This document shows positions 1 through 9,632 of a DNA stretch of 64,000 nt, piece after piece (the first letter of the stretch is position 1; the number at the start of each line of letters is the position of its first letter). The stretch covers positions 39,943,882-40,007,881 of the forward strand of contig NC_061119.1 of NCBI RefSeq assembly GCF_002878395.1. The letters are read 5' to 3'. This DNA is from Capsicum annuum. Its lineage: Eukaryota > Streptophyta > Magnoliopsida > Solanales > Solanaceae. The position numbers and the translations under genes are program-made. The notes under the pieces are model-generated. The model ran no database searches, was not told the origin of the DNA, and worked only from the letters and a program-made list of their open reading frames with translations.

Positions 1-2465
1 GTCTAGTCTCTAAAATCAACTCAAACAAGTACTTCCTTTAATTCATAATAATCCCCTACTTTGATCTTAACATTTTAACACCTAAGAAATCACCTAAATA
101 TTTCAACTTAAATTGTTGATCCAGTGTTGTCTTTGCTTCTTTGATCATAATCTCATAGACACCAGTTATAAGAAAATCATCCACAGAGACTAGAATGACC
201 ACCATTCCTCTTTGTTCTTTTAAGGTGAATAAAGAATAGTCATATGTGCTTTGATTAAAACCAACCTTTAACAAGGATGAAGTGAGTTTGATATTTCATT
301 GCCTTGATACTTGTTTAAGCCCATATAATGATTTTAATAACCTGTAAACCTTATGCTTTCCTTCCTACTGAAAACCTTCAGGCAGTTGCATGTATACTTT
401 GTCATCCAGGTCACCTTGCAAAAAAGAATTATACACATCTATCTGGTACAAATACCATCCCTTTGACACTGCTAGAGAAACAACACACTTGACAGTTACC
501 ATTTTGGCAATAAGTGAAAAAGTATCATGATAATCCAACCCCTACTACTGGCTATATCCTTTGGCAACTTGTCTTGCCTTGAATTTTTCAACATCTCCAT
601 TTGCCTTGTACTTAATTTTGTATACCTATTTTGAACCTATAACATTCTTAGCTGGTGGTAAGTCCACCACTTCCCATGTATTATTATCTTCAAGAGGTTG
701 TATTTCCAACTTCATGGGTTGAGTCCGTCTTTCATCTCCACCAATTTCACTAAAGTTTTGTGGTTCCACCAGAGCAGAAAAGCTATCAACATAGCATTGA
801 TATGTAAGTGAAGTATTATCATAAGATAGATAATAAGCAATGGGGTATCTGGTACCCTTCCTTCTTTCTGCTGTAGTATAGTCCTTCAGCCAAATAGGCT
901 CTTTAGTTACTCTTAAAGTTCTTCAAGGTGAAGGTTGCATATCTCTTATCTCTATAGTAACTGGTACATCATTGTTTGGCTCTTGATGTGGCAAAACTTC
1001 AGCCAAGTATTCAGGTTCTAAACCATCTTGTGGTGATCCATTTGTGTCTGTAGAATGACTGATTACATGATCTTCAGTCTCATCAGACTCAGTCTCACTG
1101 TGGTAGTCATGTAGTTGTAGAAACCCAGCTACATCATATTTATCTTGCCTATTGGAAAATGGAAACACATGCTCTTGGAATATAACATCTCTGCTAACAA
1201 ACAATCTATTGTGAAGTAGAGTACCCCATCATCACTGCTGGCTTAGCTTTTTCTACAAACTTATCACCTTTAGGTAATACTGAAGCATAGCATAGATAGC
1301 CTACTACCTTTAAATGCACTAGTGAAGGAGTCCTGGAAAATAACAACTCATAAGGGCTTTTGTTACCAATTGATGATGATGGTAACCTATTCATCAAATA
1401 TACTGCAATTTGAATCATAACTCCCCAAAACTTGATAGGCATTCTAGACTAAAATCTAATAGCTCTAGTAATGTTCAATATTTGTCTATATTTCCTCTCT
1501 ACCACACCATTTTATTGAGGTGTATGAGGATAACTACTTTGATGCAAGATCCCTAAAGAGTTAAACAAATATGAGCATTGTGAATTAAAGAACACTCTCC
1601 TATTGTTTGACCTTATGACCTTGACAATAGCTCCAAACTGATTTTTGATCATGACCATAAGATTCTTAAGAGCCATGATAGTTTCAGACTTTAACTGTAA
1701 TAAGTGGATCCAAGTTTATCTGCTGCGGTCATCAATAGTAGTTAAGAAATAAAACTTCTTATCAAAATTTGGAGTTTTATAAGGTCCCCAAAGATCCATG
1801 TGTACCATATCAAAGCATGCTTTAGACTTATTATCACTAACAGGAAAAGCCAACCTAGTTTTTTTGGATAGTGGACATATAGGACATTTATGTGATATCT
1901 CAACATTCTTATTGTGATCTAAGATATCTAAAATCTGTAATACTTGATCAGATGGATGGCCAAGTCTGTTGTGCCATATACTGCTATCCTTCACATTGAC
2001 TTTTGCAACTAAGTTTCCTTATTTTCTTTATACTTTTGAGAAACTGTTGTCTTCATGTCCACTTTTGATCATATATAGACCTCCTTTTAGTCTACCAATC
2101 CCCCTCAACCTGTCATTGTAAAGATCCCAATAGACACAAAAGTCAGGGTAAAAGGATATAAAATAAGACAACTGTCTAGTGACCTTGAATACTAAAAACA
2201 AATTGATTTTGAAATCAGGTACAAACAACACATCATCCACCATTGCATTCTGAAATATTGTAGCTTTACCAGTGTGTGAGACATCAACTTTAGTACCATT
2301 TGGGAGATTCACCTTGCTCATTCCTGGCCTAACTACTGTACTTGTGGATAGTGCAGTATTATATACAGCTATATGGTGAGTAGCACCAGAATCTACTATC
2401 TATTCTTGAGTTTTATTATGAAACAATGAGCATACAATCATACCTGACATGTTTCCCTGCTTCAC
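1..2465 (-). pseudogene. Copia-1 pol (protease-integrase-RT, broken)
   Basis: Protease: the catalytic phrase IVDSGATHHI is visible near 2370-2400, preceded by a TAG where W is expected. Integrase: the HHCC finger (WHNRLGHPS...CPICPLSKK) and first catalytic Asp (MDLWGPYKT) lie in the open stretch 1716-1994. The second catalytic Asp, normally in RSDNGGEF, reads RSNNRR near 1600. The catalytic Glu (NGVVERK) and the tail PIKFWG...NRLPSSSI (1206-1442) are present. RT: the YKANGDVEKFKARQVAKGYSQ region lies near 540-620 and the VDD active site near 165-190 (SVDDFLITG). Stops and frameshifts separate these blocks. Confidence 0.88.
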
Positions 2466-2764
2466 ATCTTGAGGATCTTTGTTTAAGAGCTCCATGATCT
2501 GTTTATACTCATCATTTGTGAAGCCTTGTCCCTTGATCATCACTGTATTATGTACCTCTTTGTTCCCTTCATGGGTTGCTAAACTTTGCCCTGCATCAAT
2601 AAGGTTAGAGTGAGAATTATATGTTCCTGCATACTGATATCCTACTGGTTTCCATGTCCACTGTTTCTCCCATATGCTTGATGATTATATCCTCTTGATC
2701 CTCCATTATTATAATTGTTCTTCTTTCTTAGCTTCCAATTATTTGGATAGCGTATCAGTTTGTA

Positions 2765-3563
2765 GCAGTTCTCTTTGGTGTGTCCACCAAAATGGCAATA
2801 TTCACATTTCTTTCCTTTATATCCTTAAGATGCATAGCTTGGATCTGGTCCTCTATTCATCTGCATAGAAATAGGATTTGATTTCTCAGTGATTGCAACC
2901 AAATTAGTTAAATGTTGCATCTCATCCTCCATAATCATGGAATATGCCTAATTTAGTGTAGGTGTAATTCTCTTTAGTAGGATCTGCCTTTTGGCTGAGT
3001 CATATGAGTCATTCAGTCCACTTAGAAATTGAATCAACCTTAACTCATACACATGATCTGCATATTCCTTCAATTTTGGGCAAGTACATGATGGAGTGGA
3101 AATCATAGCATCATATTATTCCATAATTTTTTTTAGCTTTGTGAAGTAAGTTTCCATAGAATCTGTTCCTTGGGACAAAGTACTGCTCTCTCTATGTAGC
3201 TGATACAATCTTATTCAATTGACCTTGTCAAATATTTTCTTTAAATCCTCCCATACCTCAAATACACTGGTTCCATATACAATTCCAGTCAATAACTCTG
3301 CACTGATAGAGCTCATCAGCCATAAAAGTACAATTGCATTACAGGTTTCCCCACTGCTCATGCAATTCTTCTCTATAATTTCTCTTGCTACAAGCTCCAG
3401 TTACAAAATCAAATTTTTATTTTTCTAACATTGCTATTCTTAATGAATGACTCCAAACACCATAATTCTTTGAACCGATTAACTTGATTAGGATTAAAGT
3501 TGCACTAGACACTTTTGAAGGTCCAATATACAGTGGATCACTAGAATCTATTTTAGGTGCCAT
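2765..3563 (-). pseudogene. Copia-1 gag (broken)
   Basis: The start codon at 3563 opens a peptide beginning MAPKIDSSDPLYIGPSKVSS. It then has the phrase KNYGVWSHSLRIAML, the usual copia gag N-terminus, where the W lies in the 'nW..M' signature. A TAA follows soon after. The zinc knuckle near 2767-2812 is intact as C-x2-C-x4-H-x4-C (CEYCHFGGHTKENC). Gag would form the particle that packages element RNA. Several in-frame stops break it. Confidence 0.8.
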
Positions 3564-3792
3564 TTCAACCAATAATCTGCTGAATTTCACACTGATCTAT
3601 AGTTTACTTTTAACAATTGACACAAACTGATCTAGGAAATTGAAGAAAAAACTCAAAAAACAACTCAAAAAGAACAATAATTGAATAAAGATATCTAACC
3701 AATAAAGCTTTCCTCAGAGATCTTCAGCCAGAAACTCAGAGATCTAAACTCTGCTGAAGTTGTATATCAACCAGCATCGTAGCTGCAATAAC

Positions 3793-3808
3793 CCTGTCTT
3801 TGTTACCA
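3793..3808 (-). other. Primer-binding site of Copia-1
   Basis: Minus strand reads TGGTAACAAAGACAGG. This matches 13 of 16 bases of the initiator tRNA-Met 3' complement (TGGTATCAGAGCCAGG). It lies about 10 bases inside the LTR edge, as in Tnt1-like elements. Confidence 0.7.
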
Positions 3809-3818
3809 TGATAAAATC

Positions 3819-4159
3819 TGTTACATAACATGTATACTCACACTACTTCATAGCTGGTACAACTCATAAGAGGAAGAAGAAGAAGATCAAGGTGTTTATT
3901 GATGTGATAATGAGAATTGGAAGTTACAGTTACTCCTTAGCTGACTAAGTGTCTATTTATAGAGTTTGTACGAAGTATCTAAAAGCATCTCAACTTGTAG
4001 TGTCCTAGCTGGCAAGTTGTTATAACTAACTAACTACTCCTTGCAACTAACTAACTACTACACTATTGGACAATGCAACAAACTTAAACAACAAAACAGT
4101 AACCATAGTCTGTTATTAGCTGCTTTTACTTCATCTATGTGTATTGGTAATCTTTAACA
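3819..4159 (-). repeat. Copia-1 5' LTR (341 bp)
   Basis: The LTR is bounded by the inverted pair TGTTA (3819) and TAACA (ending 4159) and is followed on the element side by a tRNA-Met primer site. A TATA box on the minus strand (TATAAATAG, plus-strand 3953-3961) sits inside it. A short CTAACTAA-type direct repeat lies upstream of the TATA box at about 4022-4060. The partner LTR is off the window, so the right edge rests on the TG..CA ends only. Confidence 0.75.
3953..3961 (-). promoter_or_regulatory. TATA box of Copia-1 LTR
   Basis: Read on the minus strand this is TATAAATAG, inside the LTR and about 200 bp from its U3 end, where copia promoters usually lie. It is a sequence match only. Confidence 0.55.
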
Positions 4160-4384
4160 AGATTTGTTCTTTCGTGATGCTTACAAAATATCCCATCAAT
4201 TTAAAAATGTGTTCCAAGTGATTAAATTTAGATAATAAGACCGAATTGATATTTTAAAATTTTGGGTAAAAATTCAATCAAAAGTTAATCCGCTAGAATT
4301 TCTACATAAGAGTAGGACTAAAAGTCCATAACTCCTCCCAGATTTTAGTACAAAAGAAAACTCAAAAAATTAGACATAATTTGA
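4160..4384. other. Non-coding flank: probable LINE 3' region
   Basis: This AT-rich stretch lies between the copia LTR and the last recognisable residues of the LINE RNase H domain. Position suggests the 3' untranslated part of the minus-strand LINE. I see no poly(A)/poly(T) tail that would mark its end. Confidence 0.35.
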
Positions 4385-5403
4385 CTTTCTCTTCCTATAC
4401 TTCATTTCACCAAAGAATCAGCAACTTGATTGGATTCTGTATTTTAATGTTGAATCTAATAATCTCTCTGGTTGATCAGTTCTTTAGCTTTCTGAATTGT
4501 ATCGTGCATTTGCCATGGAGGTATGCTTTTTCCTTGTAACATATCAATAACAAAAAGAGAGTCACATTCAAGAATAAAATGATTCATACCAAAATTCTCG
4601 TATCATCTCAAGCCAAAAGAGCTTCCTTGGCCTCTTCCAAGATGCTACTCTCTCTTCCTATGGAAGAATGAAAAGCCATTATCATACCTCCAAAATTATC
4701 TCTGCAAATACCTCCTATACCAGATCTTCCTTCTTTATCTTTTCTCCCGCAATGTTAATTTTTAGTTAATTATCTAGTGATCTAGTCCATTTAACAATTA
4801 TGCATTCAATCTTAGGGGTAAGATCATGATCTGGAGCAAATGATCTTCCAGTTAGTACTCCAAATAATATTACTTATGCTTTTCGATAGAACCCATCTGA
4901 GGTCCATAAGGACTTGGTGCCTGCTTCTCTCAGCAAAAACAGTAATGTCTCCATACCTATTAGCATATCTGGCCTTCTATATTTCCCAGCATATTATAAT
5001 AGAAGTGATATGTAGATTGCATTGGTATGTATTGCTGATAGATTTAGTGCTCCACCACCTTAGCATCATAATTTTGATTCCCAAAAGCATTCCAAGTAGA
5101 TTCTACAATTTTACCTTCTACAAAAGTTTGATGAATAGTCTCTTTTCGAAGAGACCTGTCATAAGAACATTTAGAAACATAAGTATAGCCAAATTTTACC
5201 AAAATATCATTCATGGACAATTTTTCTTTCAAAATTTCCACATAAGAAATGACATTTTAAAAAGAAGATATTTATGCTATTTTCCTTGCAGAAATTAGAT
5301 TTTTCTTTGCTCTGTCTAGCAATGGCCCAAGTTGACGACGTAGAAAAAATCCTTTCTATTTGGCATCCATAAAGCTTGATCAAGCTCATTATCCATGCCT
5401 ATG
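4385..5403 (-). pseudogene. LINE ORF2 C-terminus: zf-RVT and RNase H-like domains (broken)
   Basis: The minus strand at 5050-5400 reads like the zf-RVT zinc-binding domain that follows RT in plant LINEs: FLKMSFLMWKFLKEKLSMNDI, then KCSYD, then KETIHQTFVEGKIVESTWNAFG. In the expected 'C..C' motif one Cys is gone. Further on (about 4400-4800), frame-shifted pieces such as GIGGICRDN and AMAFHSSIGRESSILEEAK match the RNase H-type domain (RVT_3). Stops and frameshifts are frequent. The upstream part of the same protein lies at 7869-8237, beyond the inserted hAT element. Confidence 0.75.
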
Positions 5404-5699
5404 AAGTTCTGGCAATTTTTGACCATATTAAAAAAATCAGACCATTTGGCCCATATATAATAAGTTGGATCACTCATATTTCAGGTGGATAAATATGGGC
5501 TTAAATTTTTTTAAAAACTCATAAAATTAATGGACAAAATGGGTAAAATATGGGTACTCATATAGAGACCCAGTTGCCGACAACTTGTGGACCGTTTCTC
5601 AATTTCTTAGTCCAAAATTTGGACTCCAAATTGGCTCTCAGTTTCTCATAATTGGATTTGTACTTGGAGGAGCCAAAACTTGACCATAAAGCAAATCCA

Positions 5700-6084
5700 A
5701 ATTTGGATGTACTTGCATATTAGAAAGAAAATAGTGCAATGCATCCTGAGCTATCATTGATGGCACGAGATGTATTGAGCATACTTATTAGGACTATAGC
5801 CTCATAATCTATCTTTAGCATTGGAGGTCGCATTACAGGAAAATTTCAAAGTTTAATTTTACCTACAAATGCTAAATCAAGGTTGTGTGCTAGAGATTAG
5901 CTTAATGAACAAGAAGGTAAGTGATCATTTGCATATTATGATTTCATTTTGTTATGTTATAACTTATACTAGACTTATTTTATATTTTAATAACTTAGTC
6001 TCAGACTGTGATGATTCGAACAACGATAAGGATGAAATTATGGTAGACCTCCAACCGTATCTTGCTAGACTTGACTCGCATTAA
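5700..6084 (+). pseudogene. hAT transposase C-terminus (dimerisation domain, broken)
   Basis: Frame 5700 onward gives HPELSLMARDVLSI, RTIAS, then SIFSIGGRITGKFQS, which matches the conserved hAT dimerisation block ('YP.LS..ARD.LSIP.STVASE.AFS..GR'). A TAA sits where the Glu of 'SE' is expected. It continues with a CARD.L piece. An acidic tail (DCDDSNNDKDEIMVDLQP) follows near 6003-6050 after intron-like DNA, with GTAAG at about 5911 and 6094. The catalytic N-terminal part is absent. Confidence 0.7.
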
Positions 6085-6877
6085 TAGGACAAGAAGGTAA
6101 GTCATCTATCTAGTGATTGCTAGACTAGATAGATACTCTCTGTTTTGGTTCCTAAAATATATCTCTCTCTTTTGTAGCATTCACTTTTCTGCCAAACTGT
6201 GATCATCTCGGTTCTATCGTACAGATAGTAAGTCTTATTGATGTAAGATCTTCGCTATTATGATTTTTAATATCTTTCTATTTTTGTTGCCTATGTTTAA
6301 GACTTTGATCGATAGTTTCTGCATTACATATTAGTTTCTTATAAATACTACAACGACAAGTTGGATTTATCTCGTCTTACTTGCTATTCTTGTATTTGGA
6401 TGGGCAATCAAGCAATTTGTAAATGTTATACAATGACATTTGTCTTCTGGTTTAGATAAAAAACCGAAGCCGATGCTTGTTTGTTGTATGACATTAACAA
6501 AAAATAGTAGCACTGATGTAGACGTAAAACAAGAGGCTTCTGCAATAATACTTTCTGAATAGTGCATTGTGATTTTCTATATACCGCATTTAGTCACACA
6601 CTCTGGTAGTCCTTCTAGGTAGCAGCTTCTGTGGTGATGACTTTAATTGAAAAGTTTTTTGATACATATATTCTGTAGGAAATGATCTAAAATTTTTGAC
6701 TAACAATTGCTTATGGTCTAAGACCTATGTGTGTTATTTCTCCCTCTATAGTTGTGCCTATGATTCTAACGAGTGTATTCACTATTGATTTTTTTTTGTT
6801 TCGTTGGGATATTATAAAGGCAAGAGAGGAATGCAATATGAAATTCTGTGGCTTATACGATTGTGGTATTTTATTAG
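6085..6877. other. hAT interior, no recognised gene
   Basis: AT-rich DNA between the transposase remnant and the ABCG fragment. Splice-like GTAAGT and TTTTGTAG words occur (about 6094 and 6172-6179), so it may hold introns of the remnant. I recognise no protein in it. Confidence 0.4.
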
Positions 6878-7072
6878 GAAATGAAAGTCCAAGGAGTCAA
6901 GGAAACTCATCTCCAATTGTTACGAGGTGTTAGTGGTGCTTTCAAGACTGGATTCCTAATGGCCTTAGTTGGTGTAAATGCTGCTGGAAAGACCACTTTG
7001 ATGGATGTATTAGCATGAAGGAAAACAGAAGGCTCCATTGAAGGAAGCATCCGTGTTTCTGGTTATCCTCTT
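6878..7072 (+). pseudogene. ABCG/PDR transporter exon fragment (Walker A region)
   Basis: Frame 6881 reads [21 protein letters not shown], then [20 protein letters not shown], a TGA, and RKTEGSIEGSIRVSGYP. This is the second nucleotide-binding domain of pleiotropic-drug-resistance (ABCG) transporters around Walker A. The key GKTT is intact; the P-loop reads GVNAAGKTT where PDR proteins have G-S-GAGKTT-like sequence. TGA stands where Gly of AGRKT is expected. No other exon of the gene is seen, so it is a captured or relic piece of a host gene inside the hAT element. Confidence 0.85.
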
Positions 7073-7223
7073 ACATTGTATTACAAACTTCTGTGGATGG
7101 TGAATAAATAAAGCTTTGTTGTGTGAAGTAGTACTTCAGGAAATGTCTTACAATATATTACAAACTTCTGTAGGTGGTGAAGAAATGAAGCTTTGTTGTG
7201 TGAAGTAGTACTTTAGGAAATGT
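7070..7223. repeat. Tandem duplication, 77-bp unit
   Basis: Two adjoining copies (about 7070-7146 and 7147-7223) share TTACAAACTTCTGT, AAGCTTTGTTGTGTGAAG and GGAAATGT. They start right after the ABCG fragment. Confidence 0.85.
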
Positions 7224-7859
7224 TGTTGTTGATCCTTTATTTTTGCTTTTGATGGTGTGTATGCTTTTAATATGAGTTATTTGTGGAACCAGATTGTAAG
7301 CAATTGTCTTCTATTTTTCTTCTGTTTCTTTGGTTTCCCTTTGGCAAGCAAGCCTTTATCAAAGTGAACACATTATAAAAAGTTTTCAGTGAATAATTTC
7401 TATATACTGCAGTGCATAGTTTGGTTATTATAGTGAGTAGTGGCATAGTTGTATGTATTGTTTTTTTTTTTTAAAATTTGCATGCAATTTATATATATAT
7501 TTTTTGCTTTGTGGGTGTTCTTTTAGTTCTTTTATTTTGCTTAGAACAACTAGCGATTCTTGCTGGTACGAATTGAGGGACATTTTCTTGTTATTTCCAT
7601 ATTACTTTTCCTTTGTCATCTCTTGTTGTTTTGTCTTTGTAGTAATTTAATAAGTGGTGTACTTAGTGTCAAAGAGATTAAAGATTCCTCCTTTTAGTCT
7701 AAGTGGAAAATGTGGTTTAGAATGATTTTTACCCAATCCATATTTGACCAAATCCATATTTACTCATATTTATATGGGCGGATTGCAATACAAACCATTT
7801 TTGCTCGATCCATATTTAACCCGTCCAAATTCAATCCAATCTGCCCGTTTTTCACCCCT
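7224..7859. other. hAT right arm, no recognised gene
   Basis: T-rich DNA, then from about 7735 the subterminal region with repeated CCATATTT and CCCAATCC words that leads to the right terminus. I see no coding domain. Confidence 0.5.
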
Positions 7860-7868
7860 ATGCCTATG

Positions 7869-8237
7869 CATATAGACAAGATATGTTCCGCAAGATATTC
7901 TGAAATTTTATGTGATTAATCTGTCACCTGTTCTCAACAATAACATTATGGACTTTCTGATTGTTAGGAATAGTTTCAATATAAATGTTATGAGCAATAG
8001 CTCCCATTTCATTCCAATTATTCCACGAGGAATCACAGGTTCATGCATTGATCCTCCATAAAAGATTGTCTTCCACTTGATCTCTAATTTTAAGCATGTT
8101 CCTCTACATATGAGATTGAGTGGACTTTCTTTGGATAGCTATTGTGGAAGAATTCTTGAAATATTTATAGTTTAGGAATTCTGCCCATAAAGACTTGAAC
8201 ATTCTGAATCTCCACCATCTTTTCATATTAAAATTGG
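7869..8237 (-). pseudogene. LINE ORF2 segment upstream of zf-RVT (broken)
   Basis: Minus-strand reading gives RWWRFRMFKSLWAEFLNYKYF, then STQSHMxRNMLKIRDQVEDNLLWRINAG and WNNWNEMGAIAH. This is the segment lying between RT and zf-RVT in plant LINEs ('LWA.F...KY', 'W..NWT..G.L'). Two tryptophans are now stops. Its frame and the flanking 8-bp repeat show it was continuous with 4385-5403 before a hAT element landed between them. Its N-terminal side ends where the copia LTR at 8238 begins. Confidence 0.75.
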
Positions 8238-8836
8238 TGCTAACTATTATTTTTTCTGGGTTTAGTAAAATTTGTATTATTCAACAATAACTTCAAACAC
8301 ATGTTCAAATTAAGATACGAACAATCAAATAAAGTTTAAACTTTGTATTTACAACTTTGAACTATAACAATAAGTTCAGCCTAACTTATGAACAATCAAA
8401 AATAAAATTCGAACTATTTTTTTTGAAAATAGAAAAATCAAATGTTAAGAACATCAACAAAAGTTCCACAAACTTATGAACTCTCAAAATGAAGTTCTAA
8501 AAACTTCACAAACAAGTTTAAATAGTTGAAGAACTATCAATATGAAGTTCAAAATATTTTCTGGTAGTAAAACCAACTTTAAGAAAAAGAGATGAAACAG
8601 AAAGATTCAAGTCCACCAATTCATGGTGTGTCCTTAAGGAAATTATTTCCCTCAAGTACCCAAGGTTATGGAATATATCCTCTCAGAATAAAATGAATCA
8701 CTTCGACAGAATAGAGATATCTCAAATCTGTTAAACTACGAACGTACTCAACAGCAGCAAATCACACTAGAGTTTTTTCAAGAAAGAGGAGTATTTTCTT
8801 CTTCAAATTTCATTTCTATACTTGAGAAAAAATCAG

Positions 8837-8845
8837 GTATTTATA
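8837..8845 (-). promoter_or_regulatory. TATA box of Copia-2 LTR
   Basis: Minus strand TATAAATAC, about 250 bp into the LTR and just downstream of the tandem array at 8893-9015. Confidence 0.55.
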
Positions 8846-8892
8846 GACATCAAGGTATTTCTTCATGAACAGAAGCAATGGTTCAGAAAGGT

Positions 8893-9015
8893 GCACTCTT
8901 TCATATAGGTGTAGCTCTTTGAAAAAGGTATAACTCTTCAAAAAAGGTACAACTCTTCGAAAAAGTCACAACCCATTGGAAAGGTCATAACCATTCAAAC
9001 AGAAAAGGTGCATAT
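8893..9015 (-). repeat. Tandem U3 array, about 20-24-bp units
   Basis: Six to seven imperfect copies of a unit like AAAGGTACAACTCTTC (plus strand) lie one after another upstream of the LTR TATA box. Repeats in this position act as enhancers in some plant copia LTRs; here the role is inferred. Confidence 0.65.
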
Positions 9016-9096
9016 TCAAATTGCATCCTTTCTCTTGGTATATTTTCAGAAAAAACACCTATTCATTTTCCAATCACACCTCTTAAAAACTCAACA

Positions 9097-9632
9097 ATCC
9101 CTCACATGAATAGGAAATGACTATTTTATAAAAAAATCATAAACAGGTATGTGATTTACAGGTAAAGACTAGTTGCATCTAGATAAGTGGGTTTTTCTTT
9201 GAACTTTGCATAGTGAACTTGTACTGGATGCACTTGGTCAATGGGTAAATTGATATGTACACCTAGATAACAAAATTCACACAACCAACTTTTTACCATT
9301 TATGGTTCTCACGGTTTTGTTTATTTCAGCCATGAACATGTCCTGATTTCATGAGAGCTTAGAGAATGGGGCTTTACTAACATTCTCCTTGAAGTGGCTT
9401 TCACTTCACCCTTATGTAGGTGATTCCTAAATGTTTAATCCTATAGATCAAACTATTTTATCAAACCTGCTAAATTTAGAAACCATTAAAAAGCTTCAAA
9501 CCATCAGTCTTATCCTTATTCTCTTAAATTTGTCTTCATCATGAGAAATGTTTGAGTATATTGACAATGTTGAGCCAGAAGTCACAACTTTGTTTGATCT
9601 CCTTGAATTTAGCTCTTGAGATCTCTAGTCTG
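9097..9632. other. Copia-2 3' untranslated region
   Basis: Lies between the end of the RNase H frame and the PPT/LTR. A purine-rich GTGAGGGAT (minus strand) touches the LTR edge. No protein domain seen. Confidence 0.55.

Larger units (their letters stand above)
1..4159 (-). mobile_element. Ty1/copia retrotransposon, left-truncated by window (Copia-1)
   Basis: Reading right to left, the order is LTR (3819-4159), primer-binding site, gag with zinc knuckle, protease, integrase and reverse transcriptase. Integrase lying before RT is the defining copia order. RNase H and the 3' LTR lie beyond position 1. The reading frame is broken many times, so the element cannot act on its own. It abuts the 3' region of a LINE on its right side. 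Confidence 0.9.
5404..7860 (+). mobile_element. hAT-family DNA transposon, deleted, inserted in the LINE
   Basis: The element is flanked by a perfect 8-bp direct repeat TGCCTATG (5396-5403 and 7861-7868), the target length of hAT elements. The right end reads, on the minus strand, TAGGGGTGAAAAACGGGC, a typical plant hAT terminus. The left end keeps only part of it (TGGCAATTTTTGACC from 5410). Subterminal AAATATGG-type words occur at both ends. Inside are a transposase C-terminal remnant and an ABCG/PDR gene fragment. The length of 2457 bp and the broken transposase mark it as non-autonomous. Confidence 0.8.
8238..9096 (-). repeat. Copia-2 3' LTR (about 859 bp)
   Basis: On the minus strand the LTR starts TGTTGAG directly after a purine-rich GTGAGGGAT and ends TAGCA at 8238, keeping TG..CA ends. 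A TATAAATAC box (plus-strand 8837-8845) and, upstream of it, a tandem array of about 20-bp units (8893-9015) look like promoter and U3 enhancer. No partner LTR is in the window, so the left edge is tentative. Confidence 0.6.

Noticed and set aside
4840..5298. 152-residue plus-strand open frame
   Set aside because: It is the complement of the LINE zf-RVT region, which has clear homology on the minus strand.
6878..7072. Functional ABC transporter gene
   Set aside because: Only one exon-sized piece with an in-frame TGA; no other transporter domain nearby.
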